Position numbers and translations under genes: made by a program
In this document: in pieces, positions 1 to 8,849 of the stretch
Numbering within the stretch: position 1 is the first letter of the stretch
How the letters are laid out: each line of letters opens with the position of its first letter
From: Marinobacter sediminicola
Lineage (GTDB): Bacteria; Pseudomonadota; Gammaproteobacteria; Pseudomonadales; Oleiphilaceae
Reading direction: 5' to 3'
Assembly (NCBI RefSeq): GCF_031157525.1
Contig: NZ_JAVIXR010000002.1
Coordinates: 124,001-188,000 of the forward strand
Length of the DNA stretch: 64,000 nt
The notes under the pieces: model-generated
The model's input: only the letters and a program-made list of their open reading frames with translations
Databases searched by the model: none
What the model was told of the DNA's origin: nothing

Positions 1-678
1 GAGCAAGAAGCTGCCCGAGGAGACGCGGCCAATGAACGCCTGGCCGAGCTGGAAGTGACCGTCACCAAACACCTGACGGAATTGGGCTTAGGCCTGGAAG
101 CCCCCATGACCCGCTTGATAGAAACCGCGTCGGAAACCCCGAAAGCCGCCGCCCAGGTAATCTCACAGCTGCAAAGCGAGATAACCCGCAACAGCGAACG
201 GGAAAACCAACTGTTGGAAGAGCGCCAGCGGCTGGTTCATGAGCTGGACAGCCTTCTCGAATCCCAGCGCAACAACGCAGACAGCCAGCGCGAGGCGGTG
301 GATTCTCTTATCAGCGGCGCAGGTGAGACCCTCACAGGCATCAGCGAACGCTTCAATGTTCTGATTCAGGAGCAAAGCCAGCAACTCGGCAAACTGGGCG
401 AAGACATTACCGGCAGCAGCCAGGAAGTCGGCGCCCTCAGTGAATCCTTCCTTGCCGCAGTGGAGCTGTTCAGCGCGTCTAACTCTCAGCTGCAGGAAAG
501 CCTGACCAACATACAGAAAGCACTGGATGGAGCCGGCAAGCGCCACGATGAACAGTTAGCCTATTACGTTGCTCAGGCCCGCGAAGTCATCGACCTCTCC
601 GTAAGCTCCCAGAAAGATGTGATTGATGCGGCTTCGGCTCTGATCGCCAATCACGTCGAGACCAGCGGAGCCAGTTGA
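1..678 (+). CDS. DUF802 coiled-coil protein, C-terminal part (5' end outside window)
   Basis: The reading frame is open from base 1, so the gene starts upstream; 225 C-terminal residues are visible. They are rich in Gln, Glu, Ser and Ala with heptad-like spacing, suggesting a long coiled coil, and include the DUF802-like segment around AYYVAQAREVIDLSVSSQKD near the end. The stop overlaps the start of the OmpA/MotB-like gene by one base, which implies translational coupling. In other proteobacteria DUF3348, DUF802, OmpA-type and DUF2894 genes occur in that order, as here. The function is not known. The pairing with a MotB-like partner suggests the tail of an inner-membrane motor or channel subunit, but the membrane part would be off-window. 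A GTG at 55 is not a credible start because the frame is open before it. Confidence 0.8.
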   Translation, partial: EQEAARGDAANERLAELEVTVTKHLTELGLGLEAPMTRLIETASETPKAAAQVISQLQSEITRNSERENQLLEERQRLVHELDSLLESQRNNADSQREAVDSLISGAGETLTGISERFNVLIQEQSQQLGKLGEDITGSSQEVGALSESFLAAVELFSASNSQLQESLTNIQKALDGAGKRHDEQLAYYVAQAREVIDLSVSSQKDVIDAASALIANHVETSGAS

Positions 679-1334
679 TGGAATATCTGGAAGACGGTGA
701 ACAGCAGTCCACCCCTATCTGGGCGATATTCTCAGACCTGATGGCAGCGCTGGTAGGTATTCTGGTGCTGATACTGGTGTGGGTGATTGGCGTTCAGTTG
801 GAACTGAGCCAATCCCTGGAGGAAGAGAAAGCCAAGCGGGAAGCCGAAGAACAGAGGCGCATTGCCCTGGAGCAAGCACTGGAAGACCCGCTCACCAAAG
901 GCCTGGTAACCTTTCACAACGGCCGCATTGGCATCAGCGGCAACGTGCTGTTTGAACTGAACTCGGATCAGCTGCAGGCCGACGGCGTAGAAGTATTGGA
1001 AGCCCTCGTCACCCCGCTGCAAACCTATCTGACCCAGCACCAGGAACTGCTGATGATCAGCGGCTTCACCGATGACCTGCCCATGCACAGCGGCAACCGG
1101 TATCAAGACAACTGGGGGCTGTCTGCCCAGAGAGCGCTGACAGTCACCCGAACATTAATAGAACTTGGCCTACCCAACGACCGTGTATTCGCCGCCGCCT
1201 TTGGCCCGCACCACCCGGCGGTGCCCAATATTGATGCGGAATCCCGGGCTCAGAATCGGCGAGTAGAAATCAGCACCGTACCTCTGGCGCCTCAAGCACC
1301 TGCAAACGCTGAAGCGGAGGCTGGCAACGGATGA
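678..1334 (+). CDS. OmpA/MotB-family membrane protein with stator-like Asp
   Basis: 218 residues from ATG 678, which has GGAG seven bases upstream; a TTG three bases earlier is less likely. Residues 15-38 form one membrane helix that opens with W15 and D20 in the pattern W-x4-DLMAAL. This resembles the helix of MotB and ZorB, where the Asp carries the proton. A short charged coiled coil follows (about 43-70), then an OmpA-type peptidoglycan-binding domain (about 80-205) with the ending RAQNRRVEIS. It probably sits in the inner membrane and reaches the cell wall. It overlaps DUF802 upstream by one base and DUF2894 downstream by four (ATGA). By family logic it would be the MotB-like partner of the DUF802 protein; which ion or load is involved cannot be seen. 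Confidence 0.85.
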   Translation: MEYLEDGEQQSTPIWAIFSDLMAALVGILVLILVWVIGVQLELSQSLEEEKAKREAEEQRRIALEQALEDPLTKGLVTFHNGRIGISGNVLFELNSDQLQADGVEVLEALVTPLQTYLTQHQELLMISGFTDDLPMHSGNRYQDNWGLSAQRALTVTRTLIELGLPNDRVFAAAFGPHHPAVPNIDAESRAQNRRVEISTVPLAPQAPANAEAEAGNG

Positions 1335-1954
1335 ATCCGATAGCTGAAGCCACTGCCATGCATCCGCAACTGGAAGACCTCCGAAACTCTGGAGCAGTCC
1401 AGATGGACCCGGCTCGCTTTCGCTATCTGGAAGAACTGGCGATGCGTTTGGAAACGAAAGGCCTACAGCACACCCGGCACTGGGACAAGCTGGAGCAGGC
1501 GGTTGCAGACTACAAGACACGATTCGAAGCACCGCAGCCGTCATCACAAGCCATTGAAACCAGTGCTCCTTCGCCGCTCTCAGCTCTGCTGGACAGGCTG
1601 AATCAAACCCAGAGTGCACCTCAAACACAACCCCGGTCGACGCTGGAACAGCTGGTGTTTGGAGCGCCCGAAGAAAGCTCAGAAGCTCCCCAACGCGCTG
1701 CAGCCGCCAATCCCCGTCAGCCACTAAAAGCCATGACCAGAGCATCGGCGGACCGTGGCGAGCAAGTCCTTCAGGACCGTGTCCGCAGCGCCATCGAACA
1801 GGCCCCCGAAGACGCCGGCCCAATGAACGCCCACCGCTTGGTAAGCTTGGCATTGGCCGAAATGCAGAAGCTGTCACCGGAGTATCTAAATCGGCTGGTG
1901 AAATACACAGATACGCTAATGGCGCTGGAACGATCAGGGCGAAAAGGCTTGTGA
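1331..1954 (+). CDS. DUF2894 domain protein
   Basis: 207 residues. The N-terminal part (LEDLRNSGAVQMDPARFRYL) and the later SPLSALLDRLNQ segment match the DUF2894 family as I remember it. No signal peptide or membrane helix is visible, so it is probably cytoplasmic. The middle is rich in Gln, Ser, Pro and Ala and looks disordered; the last 60 residues are helical and basic. The start overlaps the OmpA/MotB-like gene by four bases, and its stop overlaps the GTG of the ATPase gene, so all four genes are likely made from one message. The function is unknown; its conserved neighbourhood ties it to the DUF802/MotB-like pair. Confidence 0.75.
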   Translation: MNPIAEATAMHPQLEDLRNSGAVQMDPARFRYLEELAMRLETKGLQHTRHWDKLEQAVADYKTRFEAPQPSSQAIETSAPSPLSALLDRLNQTQSAPQTQPRSTLEQLVFGAPEESSEAPQRAAAANPRQPLKAMTRASADRGEQVLQDRVRSAIEQAPEDAGPMNAHRLVSLALAEMQKLSPEYLNRLVKYTDTLMALERSGRKGL

Positions 1955-3138
1955 ATATGATCAATGCATTCGCAGTATCAAACTACCGCAGCCTGAAAGG
2001 CATTGTTGCGCCTTTGGCAGGTCTTAATGTGGTTACAGGCCCAAACGGTTGTGGCAAATCCAACCTGTACAAATCTCTGCGCCTGCTCGCAGAAGCGGCG
2101 AAAGGAAACATGATTTCGTCGATCGCACAGGAAGGCGGGCTGGAGTACACCTTCTGGGCCGGGCCTGACAACATTACCAGCGGCATGAGAGAAGGCTCCG
2201 CACCTGTTCAAGGCTCTGCACGAAAACACAACTCACGCCTGAGGCTGGGCTTTGCGGGTGAAGAGTTCAGTTACGCCATATCATTGGGAATGCCAGCACC
2301 ACAGGGATTTGCCGGCTACAAAGACCCCTCCATGTTTCAGTTCGACCCCGAAATAAAACGCGAATGCATTTGGGTGGGCGATGTTTGCCGGCCCAGCAGC
2401 TGCCTGATCGACCGGGTCGGGCCTATCGTAAAAGTACGCTCCGGCCGAAAATGGGCAGTGTATAACGCTCACCTCAACTCCTACGAAAGCATCCTCAACG
2501 AAATCAGCGACCCGGTGGCTGTGCCTGAGGTGCACGCTGTGAGACAAACTATCCGCAACTGGCGCTTCTACGATCAGTTCAGAACCGATCCCGACTCCAT
2601 CATTCGTACGCCACAGATAGGCACGCGAACCCCCGTGCTCGACCATGATGGCCATAGCCTGGTTGCTGCTCTGCGAACCATCCATGAGATAGGCGACCGC
2701 CAAGCGTTGTATCACGCGATTGAGGATGCGTTTCCCGGAGCTACGATAAACTTTTCTGCAGACTCAGGTAATCGCTTTGTTCTGGAGTTCCTGCAGGATG
2801 GTCTGTTGCGGCCTCTGAACCAGGCAGAACTTTCTGACGGAACGCTACGCTACCTTCTGTTGGTAGCAGCATTACTTACACCCCGGCCCCCTTCCCTGCT
2901 GGTGTTGAACGAGCCAGAAACCAGCCTGCACCCGGATCTGCTTCCTGCACTTGGGCGGCTGATTATCCGTGCCTCGCGGGAGACTCAGGTTTGGGTGGTT
3001 TCCCACGCACCACGGCTGGTAGCCACACTGGAAAGGGATGGTGACTGCAACTCGATTGCCCTGAACAAAGAACTGGGTGAAACCGTTGTTGTGGGCCAGG
3101 GGTTATTGGACGCACCACCCTGGCAATGGCCTGATTAA
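1951..3138 (+). CDS. AAA family ATPase (AAA_21, RecF/OLD-like)
   Basis: 395 residues from GTG 1951, which overlaps the DUF2894 stop (GTGA); ATG 1957 is an alternative. Walker A is GPNGCGKS at 30-37, an ABC-type signature LSDGT lies at 294-298, Walker B reads LLVLNEPE at 316-323, and the switch His is H352 in VVSHAPRL. The usual Asp of Walker B is Asn (N320) with E321 kept. I believe this is seen in related AAA_21 proteins, so it need not mean inactivity. There is no TOPRIM domain, so it is not a complete OLD nuclease. The overlap with a MotB-like operon suggests joint function. AAA_21 ATPases are common in defence systems, but no effector domain is visible here. Confidence 0.8.
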   Translation: MNMINAFAVSNYRSLKGIVAPLAGLNVVTGPNGCGKSNLYKSLRLLAEAAKGNMISSIAQEGGLEYTFWAGPDNITSGMREGSAPVQGSARKHNSRLRLGFAGEEFSYAISLGMPAPQGFAGYKDPSMFQFDPEIKRECIWVGDVCRPSSCLIDRVGPIVKVRSGRKWAVYNAHLNSYESILNEISDPVAVPEVHAVRQTIRNWRFYDQFRTDPDSIIRTPQIGTRTPVLDHDGHSLVAALRTIHEIGDRQALYHAIEDAFPGATINFSADSGNRFVLEFLQDGLLRPLNQAELSDGTLRYLLLVAALLTPRPPSLLVLNEPETSLHPDLLPALGRLIIRASRETQVWVVSHAPRLVATLERDGDCNSIALNKELGETVVVGQGLLDAPPWQWPD

Positions 3139-3155
3139 TGTTGATGCTTTGCACA

Positions 3156-3980
3156 TCACAGAAACGCGCTAACCATACCCACACTACTGACCACCAACAG
3201 CACCACACCCAGCATGCGGAAAAACACCGGTGTTTCCGCCTTCAGAATGCGCTCGTGAAAACGTAGCCCGATCACATGCCCTACCGCAGCACACGGCAGT
3301 AACCAAAGGTGATGGATCAACTGCAGATCAAGCCCAACCCAGATGAACGCTGCCAGTTTGATCAACACCAGAATAAACCAAAGGCCAAACAAGGTATCGC
3401 GCAGCTTCTCCCGTGCCACATGCTGGGAGGCAACCGCAATAATCAGCGGCGCGCCGATCAGCGAGGTGCCGCTGATATAACCACCGGCCATCAGCAAGAT
3501 CACATCCACGGTTTTACTTCTGCTGCGGAAAGGTCGGTTGATGATGTACGACACAGAGTAGATCGCAACAATCACGAAAATAATCGCGCTTAATACATGT
3601 GGGGGCAGCGTAAACAGGCCAAAGACGCCAATCAGTTTGGGTACCAGCATGATGCCCAGCATCCGCCAGAGGTAGGGCCAGTCAACCGTGCCCTCGAGGG
3701 CTTTAGCGGCTGCATCTGGCCCGAACCCGGTCAGCTTCTGGCTGCCATCGCCGGCTTTTCTGGTGCGGCTTTTACGATTGTTCATCCAGATGGTCAGAGA
3801 AGAGAAAAGCAGCAGGTGCACTGCAATGATAGGCAGAAATATTAGCGGGTCATCTTTCACCAGCAACAGGAAAGGCAGCGACAACACCGCACCGCCAAAG
3901 CCCAGCCCAGAGCGCACGAAGCCACTCCAGATGAAGATAAGGGCTACCAAGGCATACTGGATTAGAGAAAAATCGGACAT
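3156..3980 (-). CDS. TauE/SafE-family (TSUP) membrane permease
   Basis: 274 residues from ATG 3980; longer in-frame starts would run into the terminator upstream. It has about eight hydrophobic helices and the glycine-rich SGLGFGGAVLSLPF motif near the N terminus, repeated in degenerate form in the second half (GGYISGTSLIGAPLII), as in TauE/SafE proteins. The family exports sulfite, sulfoacetate or other small anions. It follows tctCBA on the same strand, but a strong terminator lies between, so expression from it would be read-through or from its own promoter. The substrate cannot be told from sequence. Its 3' end converges on the AAA ATPase gene. Confidence 0.85.
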   Translation of the reverse strand: MSDFSLIQYALVALIFIWSGFVRSGLGFGGAVLSLPFLLLVKDDPLIFLPIIAVHLLLFSSLTIWMNNRKSRTRKAGDGSQKLTGFGPDAAAKALEGTVDWPYLWRMLGIMLVPKLIGVFGLFTLPPHVLSAIIFVIVAIYSVSYIINRPFRSRSKTVDVILLMAGGYISGTSLIGAPLIIAVASQHVAREKLRDTLFGLWFILVLIKLAAFIWVGLDLQLIHHLWLLPCAAVGHVIGLRFHERILKAETPVFFRMLGVVLLVVSSVGMVSAFL

Positions 3981-4002
3981 AATTTCCTGTGCTGTGGAAA
4001 AC

Positions 4003-4028
4003 AAAAAAACACCGGGCAAAGCCCGGTG
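4003..4028 (-). terminator. Rho-independent terminator of tctCBA
   Basis: Read on the minus strand, an eight-base perfect stem CACCGGGC/GCCCGGTG with a three-base loop (4010-4028) is followed by seven T. It lies after the tctA stop and before the TauE-type gene. Confidence 0.85.
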
Positions 4029-4070
4029 CACATCCTTCCTATTTTCCGCCGAAGCGGCTGACCTTGGCGC

Positions 4071-5597
4071 TTAGTCGCTAACAGGCCCTTCCTTGATAGC
4101 GTTACGCATACGGCGGCGCAGAATCGGCCCAACCAGCGTTGGCAACACCAAACCAAGGCCGGCTACCAGCCACAATCCTATCGACAATGGGCTCGACCAG
4201 AGTGTGGTCCAATCACCATCAGACAGTATCAGCGCATGGCCCAGGTTCTTCTCCATTTCTGGCCCCAAAAGGAGGCCCAGAATAATGGGCACCAAGGGAA
4301 TTTCCAGCTTTCTCAGAAGATACCCGCCAACACCAAACAGAATCATGAAGTACAGATCGAAGGTGCTGTGGCTGATGGAGTAGATGCCCACGAACGCCAC
4401 CATGGTGACTATCGGCAGCAGGTACATCGGCGGCACGGACAGCAGCCTTACAAACACGCCAATCATCGGAATGTTCAGTATCAGCAGCAGCACGTTACCG
4501 ATCAGCAGCGCGGCAATAACACCCCACACAATATCAGCGTTCTGGGTGAACATCAGCGGCCCAGGCGTAATATTGAGGGAAATCAACATCGCCAGCAATA
4601 CTGCTGTAGTCCCACTTCCTGGGACACCCAAGGTTAGCATGGGCACCAAGGCACCCGACGCCGCACCATTGTTACCAGCTTCTGGCGCCACAACACCACG
4701 AATATCGCCCTCACCAAAGCGGCCTTTTTTGCCCAGTACCGACTTCTCAAGGGTATAGCTGATAAAGCTTCCCAGAGAGGCTCCCGCACCTGGCAGCACT
4801 CCGGCGATAAAGCCGAGCAAACCACCACGCAACTGAGTGGGTACTGTCGACACGACCTCTTTGAAGGTCAGCGTCATCTTGCCCATTTTCACTTTGCTGC
4901 GGCCTTTGCCCATGCGTGCTTCTACAAAAAACAGAAGCTCGGATATGGCAAACAAGCCCACAATCGCCAAGATGAAGTCGATGCCCTCATACAGCTCCAG
5001 CACACCCCCAGTGTACCTCTGGGTGCCGGTAGAGATATCGATTCCCACGGTGGAAATCATGATGCCCAGTGCAGCTGCAATCACCGTCTTCATCGGGTTC
5101 TTGCCGGTTATACCCCCCAGCGTAGCGAAGGCAAGCAAGAACAGCGCAAAGTACTCAGCCGGCCCGAAGGTCAGCGCAAAGCGCGCCAGCACCGGTGCCA
5201 GCATGATCAGCCCTATGGTACCGATCAAACTGCCCGCGAAGGAGGCTATCGCCGATATGGCCAAGGCATCTGCCGCCCGACCTTTTTGCGCCATGGGATA
5301 GCCGTCGAGGCAGGTCATCATGGCGGGTTCATCGCCCGGAATATTCAGCAGAATCGACGATATCCGGCCGCCGTACATGGCACCCGCATAAACCGATGTG
5401 AGCAGAATCATTGCTGTTTCAGGCGGCAAGCCCAAGGTAAAGGCAAGAGGTATCAGAATGGCCACACCGTTTGCCGGGCCCAAGCCTGGCAGGCAACCAA
5501 TCAACGTGCCCACAAAGGCACCAAAGAGCGCAAACATCAGGTTGTACGGCGTTAACGCTACCGCAAACCCGTCCATCAGAAAGCCAAGTGTTTCCAT
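4071..5597 (-). CDS. tctA: Tripartite tricarboxylate transporter, large permease TctA
   Basis: 508 residues from ATG 5597, two bases after the tctB stop, with GGGAG suitably upstream; a TTG at 5603 would overlap tctB but lacks better support. It is a very hydrophobic protein with about 12 helices and the two TctA repeat signatures: PGDEPAMMTCLDGYPMAQKG in the first half, and GNNGAASGALVPMLTLGVPG with PGAGASLGSFISY in the second. TctA is the ion-coupled membrane channel that takes substrate from the periplasmic TctC. It is the last gene of tctCBA and is followed by a terminator. Family members move citrate, other di- and tricarboxylates, terephthalate and unrelated acids, so the substrate is open. 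Confidence 0.95.
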   Translation of the reverse strand: METLGFLMDGFAVALTPYNLMFALFGAFVGTLIGCLPGLGPANGVAILIPLAFTLGLPPETAMILLTSVYAGAMYGGRISSILLNIPGDEPAMMTCLDGYPMAQKGRAADALAISAIASFAGSLIGTIGLIMLAPVLARFALTFGPAEYFALFLLAFATLGGITGKNPMKTVIAAALGIMISTVGIDISTGTQRYTGGVLELYEGIDFILAIVGLFAISELLFFVEARMGKGRSKVKMGKMTLTFKEVVSTVPTQLRGGLLGFIAGVLPGAGASLGSFISYTLEKSVLGKKGRFGEGDIRGVVAPEAGNNGAASGALVPMLTLGVPGSGTTAVLLAMLISLNITPGPLMFTQNADIVWGVIAALLIGNVLLLILNIPMIGVFVRLLSVPPMYLLPIVTMVAFVGIYSISHSTFDLYFMILFGVGGYLLRKLEIPLVPIILGLLLGPEMEKNLGHALILSDGDWTTLWSSPLSIGLWLVAGLGLVLPTLVGPILRRRMRNAIKEGPVSD

Positions 5598-5599
5598 GG

Positions 5600-6046
5600 T
5601 CAAAAGTCTCCCAACAAGCCAGTGGGCAGGCTCAGAGACAAGCCATAGTTAAATAGCCCAAACACCACAATGGCACTGACCAGACCAACTGCAAACGCGG
5701 ATTTAGCAGGTGCACCCATGCGCCAGCTTAAAGCGCCAACCGCGAGGGTAGTGGAGATAACAAAGCCCAATGGCTCAAGCAGCAGCGCGTAAATCACCAG
5801 TACAATGATCGAAACCACCAACTCCAGGGCTGTTTTTCCTACAGGCCACTGGGTATCAGCATCCGGTTTGACCATCAAGTACAGGCTGCCCACCGCCAGC
5901 ACAACGGCCAGCATGGTGGGAAAGGTTTCCGGCCCTACCCCTTCGGATCCACCGAAGGGTTCAGGCCACTGTTGCGCTACCCAGCCATAGGCAACCGCTA
6001 CCACCAACAGGCACAAGCCCAGAATACGGTCGCCCAGGCCAGTCAT
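5600..6046 (-). CDS. tctB: Tripartite tricarboxylate transporter, small permease TctB
   Basis: 148 residues with four predicted membrane helices and the conserved N-terminal stretch GSEGVGPETFPTMLA of the TctB family. It starts inside the tctC stop (four-base overlap) and ends two bases before tctA. TctB is the small membrane subunit of TTT carriers; its exact role is poorly understood. Length and position are ordinary for the family. Confidence 0.92.
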   Translation of the reverse strand: MTGLGDRILGLCLLVVAVAYGWVAQQWPEPFGGSEGVGPETFPTMLAVVLAVGSLYLMVKPDADTQWPVGKTALELVVSIIVLVIYALLLEPLGFVISTTLAVGALSWRMGAPAKSAFAVGLVSAIVVFGLFNYGLSLSLPTGLLGDF

Positions 6047-7020
6047 TTCAGTAGACCGATTTCCCGGGACAGGGTTTCAATGTCCTGCACCTGGTTGGTT
6101 ACAAAGCTTTCAAACTCACCGGCTTTCGGGTGGAACGGAATCAGGCCGTTGCTCTTCATTACCGCCTTCCACTCATCACTGGCGTACAAGGTGTCTACCG
6201 CATCTACCCAGTACTTCTGAGCTTCTGCAGAGGTCTCTTTCGGCATATAGAATCCACGCCAGTTGGGGCCAAGCGCATCAATGCCTTGTTCGCGAGCGGT
6301 AGGGATGTGGCTGAATTTGCCCGGCAGGCGCTCTTCAGAAAGCACTGCAATCACGCGCAGATCACCGGAATCCATAAAGCCGGTTGCTTCCGATACGTCA
6401 CCTGTGAACGCATCCACCTGGCCACCCACTACCTGGGTCATGGCTTCGCCACCGTTGTTGTACGACAGGTAAGGAATAGAAGGGAGGTTTTCAGCACCAG
6501 CTGCTTTTGCTGCGATAAGCACCTTCAGGTGATCCCAGCCGCCACGGGCACTGCCACCAGCAAACTTGACCGAACGCGGGTTCTCTTTCAGCGCGTCCAT
6601 TAACTGGTTCAGGTTTTCGTACTTGGAATCTTTACTCACTGCGATGATGCCGTAGTCTGCGCCTAGTGCACCGACCCACTTCACCATTGAAGCATCCATA
6701 CCGGGGAACTGCTTCTGAGCCAAACGGGTAGTTGTAGCGGTAGAGGCCGCGACAATCAGTTTTTCGTCGTTTTTACGCTTACTTACAGTGTGGGCAAAGG
6801 CTACGCCACCACCTGCACCCGCCATGTTTACTGTCTGAACAGAGCCGCTTACCAAGTCCAGATCCTGCATAACCTTACCCACACTGCGGCAGGTAAAATC
6901 CCAACCGCCGCCGGGATCAGCCGGTGCAAGGCACTCAACTTTTCCGCTGGGCTCCCATGCCATGGCTGACATACTGAACGCAGCCGCTGCTGCAAATGCT
7001 ATTGTTGTTTTGAAAAACAT
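6043..7020 (-). CDS. tctC: Tripartite tricarboxylate transporter substrate-binding protein TctC
   Basis: 325 residues from ATG 7020, preferred because GAGGTG lies six bases upstream; in-frame starts at 7026 and 7029 sit on that ribosome site. A signal peptide (MFFKTTIAFAAAAAFSMSAMA) is followed by a Bug/TctC fold with the family start AWEPSGKVECLAPADPGGGWD and a GGARGGWDHLKV-like segment. The protein binds the solute in the periplasm and hands it to TctAB. It is the first gene of the operon. The intergenic region to the divergent sensor kinase holds the promoters. Bug-type ligands are diverse, so citrate is only one option. Confidence 0.93.
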   Translation of the reverse strand: MFFKTTIAFAAAAAFSMSAMAWEPSGKVECLAPADPGGGWDFTCRSVGKVMQDLDLVSGSVQTVNMAGAGGGVAFAHTVSKRKNDEKLIVAASTATTTRLAQKQFPGMDASMVKWVGALGADYGIIAVSKDSKYENLNQLMDALKENPRSVKFAGGSARGGWDHLKVLIAAKAAGAENLPSIPYLSYNNGGEAMTQVVGGQVDAFTGDVSEATGFMDSGDLRVIAVLSEERLPGKFSHIPTAREQGIDALGPNWRGFYMPKETSAEAQKYWVDAVDTLYASDEWKAVMKSNGLIPFHPKAGEFESFVTNQVQDIETLSREIGLLK

Positions 7021-7202
7021 ATTCATCACCTCATTGTTGTTTCAATAAACAGACTAGAAGGCAATCCGTATTTTCTGAAGTTTGCGAGCGTAATTCACTT
7101 AAAAAAACTAACGCGCTTTTTGTTCATAAAGTTCACGGGCAAACCCGGTTAGGGTGTTTTACTCTGAACGTTGCCGCCAATAGACGAATCTGATTGAAGC
7201 CT

Positions 7203-8849
7203 ATGCCTGCAAAGCGTCGCACAAAGCTCAAAACCCGCATGATTCTCACCCTGGGTTTGCTGAGCGCATTACAAACCCTGTTTATTGGCCTGTTTGCCGG
7301 TTACTACCTGAGCGAATCCTTGTATAACGAGATTGGCCAGCGCGCTCTGATGGTGGCTAAAACCATCGCCGCAAGCCCCTCAATTATAGATGGCATTCAG
7401 CAACGTAACATTGAAGACCTGAACACCCTCACCCACACTCTAGCCACCACCAACGAAGCCCTGTTTATTGTAATTGGCGATCACGATGCCATCCGCCTGG
7501 CTCATCCCTCGCCAAGCCGCATTGGTCACTCAATGGCCGACGACGATGGCGATCACGGCTATCAAGCACTGGTAGAGGGTGAGGGTTATATCGCCCGGGC
7601 CTTGGGTAATCTGGGCGAGTCCATGCGCGGCAAAGCACCGGTATTTGACCCCGCCAGCGGCGCCATCATCGGGATAGTGTCGGTGGGGTACAGCGTGGCC
7701 CAGGTTGAGGCCACTGTGCAGCACTACAACTTCATACTTTACGGCGTTCTGGGCGTCGTGTTGTTGGTGAGTATTCTGGCCGCTGTGGTGATTGCCAGCC
7801 GTTTCAAAAGTGCAATTTTTGGTTTGGAGCCGGAAGAAATTGCCGGCCTGTTCCAGGAGCGGGACGCCACTCTGCAATCCGTGCGTGAAGGCATCATCGC
7901 CATCAATCGCGATGGCGTTATAACCACTGTCAATCTCGCGGCTTTGACCACCCTGGGCCTGGATGAAAACACGCCCATAGCCGGCCGGCCCATTCTCGAC
8001 ATAATCCCGGAAAGCGACCTGATGTCGGTTTTAACCAGTGGCATACCGGATTTCGATCGTGAGATATGGCTTCGCAACAAGCAGATGGTGGTCAACAGAC
8101 TGCCCATGCGCCAAGGCGACGACATTATCGGAGTAGTGGCCAGCTTCCGCCTGCGCAACGAGCTGGATCACGTTAGCCAGCAACTCACCCACATTCAACA
8201 GTACGCCGATACGCTGCGCAGCCAGACACACGAATACTCCAACAAACTGCACACCATTGCCGGGTTGATCCAATTGGGCGCCTACGACGATGCACTGGGG
8301 CTTATCGGCAGCGAAGTGAGCAGCCACCAGGCTCTGATTCACCTGCTACTGGAAGCCGTGCCAGACCCGATCATTGCCGGCTGCTTGCTGGGCAAACACA
8401 ACCGCGCGCGGGAAATGGGCCTGCACCTGGACATAGACCCTGGCAGCCAGATGACGGACCTGCCAGACAACCTGCCACGAGATCAGTTAGTGAGCGTGCT
8501 GGGCAACCTGATTGACAACGCTCTGGAAGCCACCCGCCGCCACACAGGCGCAAACGGTCGGGTGCAGTTATCTATGACAGATCTTGGCCAGGAACTGATT
8601 TTTGAAGTGGAAGATCAGGGCCCGGGTGTGGCGCCCGAACTGCAAAACCAGATTTTTGAGAAGGGCGTAACCAGCAAAGCCGGCCATGAACACGGATATG
8701 GGCTACATTTGGTACGCAAGTTTCTGGATAGCTGGGGCGGCTCGATTACGGTGGAAAACCTGAGCGTGGCTGGTGGCAGCCGCTTCACTCTATACTTACC
8801 CAAAAAACCAACAGGCAGGAGCCCATCGTGCCCCCCATCCGACTGCTGA
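7203..8849 (+). CDS. CitA/DcuS-type sensor histidine kinase
   Basis: 548 residues from ATG 7203 (a TTG nine bases earlier is possible; neither has a strong ribosome site). Layout: helix about 12-35, a periplasmic Cache-type sensor (about 40-170), a second helix (about 178-200), a cytoplasmic PAS domain, a SpoOB-like phosphoacceptor segment SQTHEYSNKLHTIAGL, and a HATPase domain with N box LIDNALEAT, DQGPGV and HGYGLHLV. This is the CitA/DcuS/MalK-type layout, which senses carboxylates outside the cell. It is divergent from tctCBA and overlaps its response regulator by 22 bases, so it probably senses the solute of the TctABC carrier. Confidence 0.9.
   Translation: MPAKRRTKLKTRMILTLGLLSALQTLFIGLFAGYYLSESLYNEIGQRALMVAKTIAASPSIIDGIQQRNIEDLNTLTHTLATTNEALFIVIGDHDAIRLAHPSPSRIGHSMADDDGDHGYQALVEGEGYIARALGNLGESMRGKAPVFDPASGAIIGIVSVGYSVAQVEATVQHYNFILYGVLGVVLLVSILAAVVIASRFKSAIFGLEPEEIAGLFQERDATLQSVREGIIAINRDGVITTVNLAALTTLGLDENTPIAGRPILDIIPESDLMSVLTSGIPDFDREIWLRNKQMVVNRLPMRQGDDIIGVVASFRLRNELDHVSQQLTHIQQYADTLRSQTHEYSNKLHTIAGLIQLGAYDDALGLIGSEVSSHQALIHLLLEAVPDPIIAGCLLGKHNRAREMGLHLDIDPGSQMTDLPDNLPRDQLVSVLGNLIDNALEATRRHTGANGRVQLSMTDLGQELIFEVEDQGPGVAPELQNQIFEKGVTSKAGHEHGYGLHLVRKFLDSWGGSITVENLSVAGGSRFTLYLPKKPTGRSPSCPPSDC

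Noticed and set aside
1170..1964. Long minus-strand reading frame of 264 codons
   Set aside because: It lies antisense to the OmpA/MotB-like and DUF2894 genes, has low-complexity, Pro/Ser/Arg-rich content and no recognisable domain.
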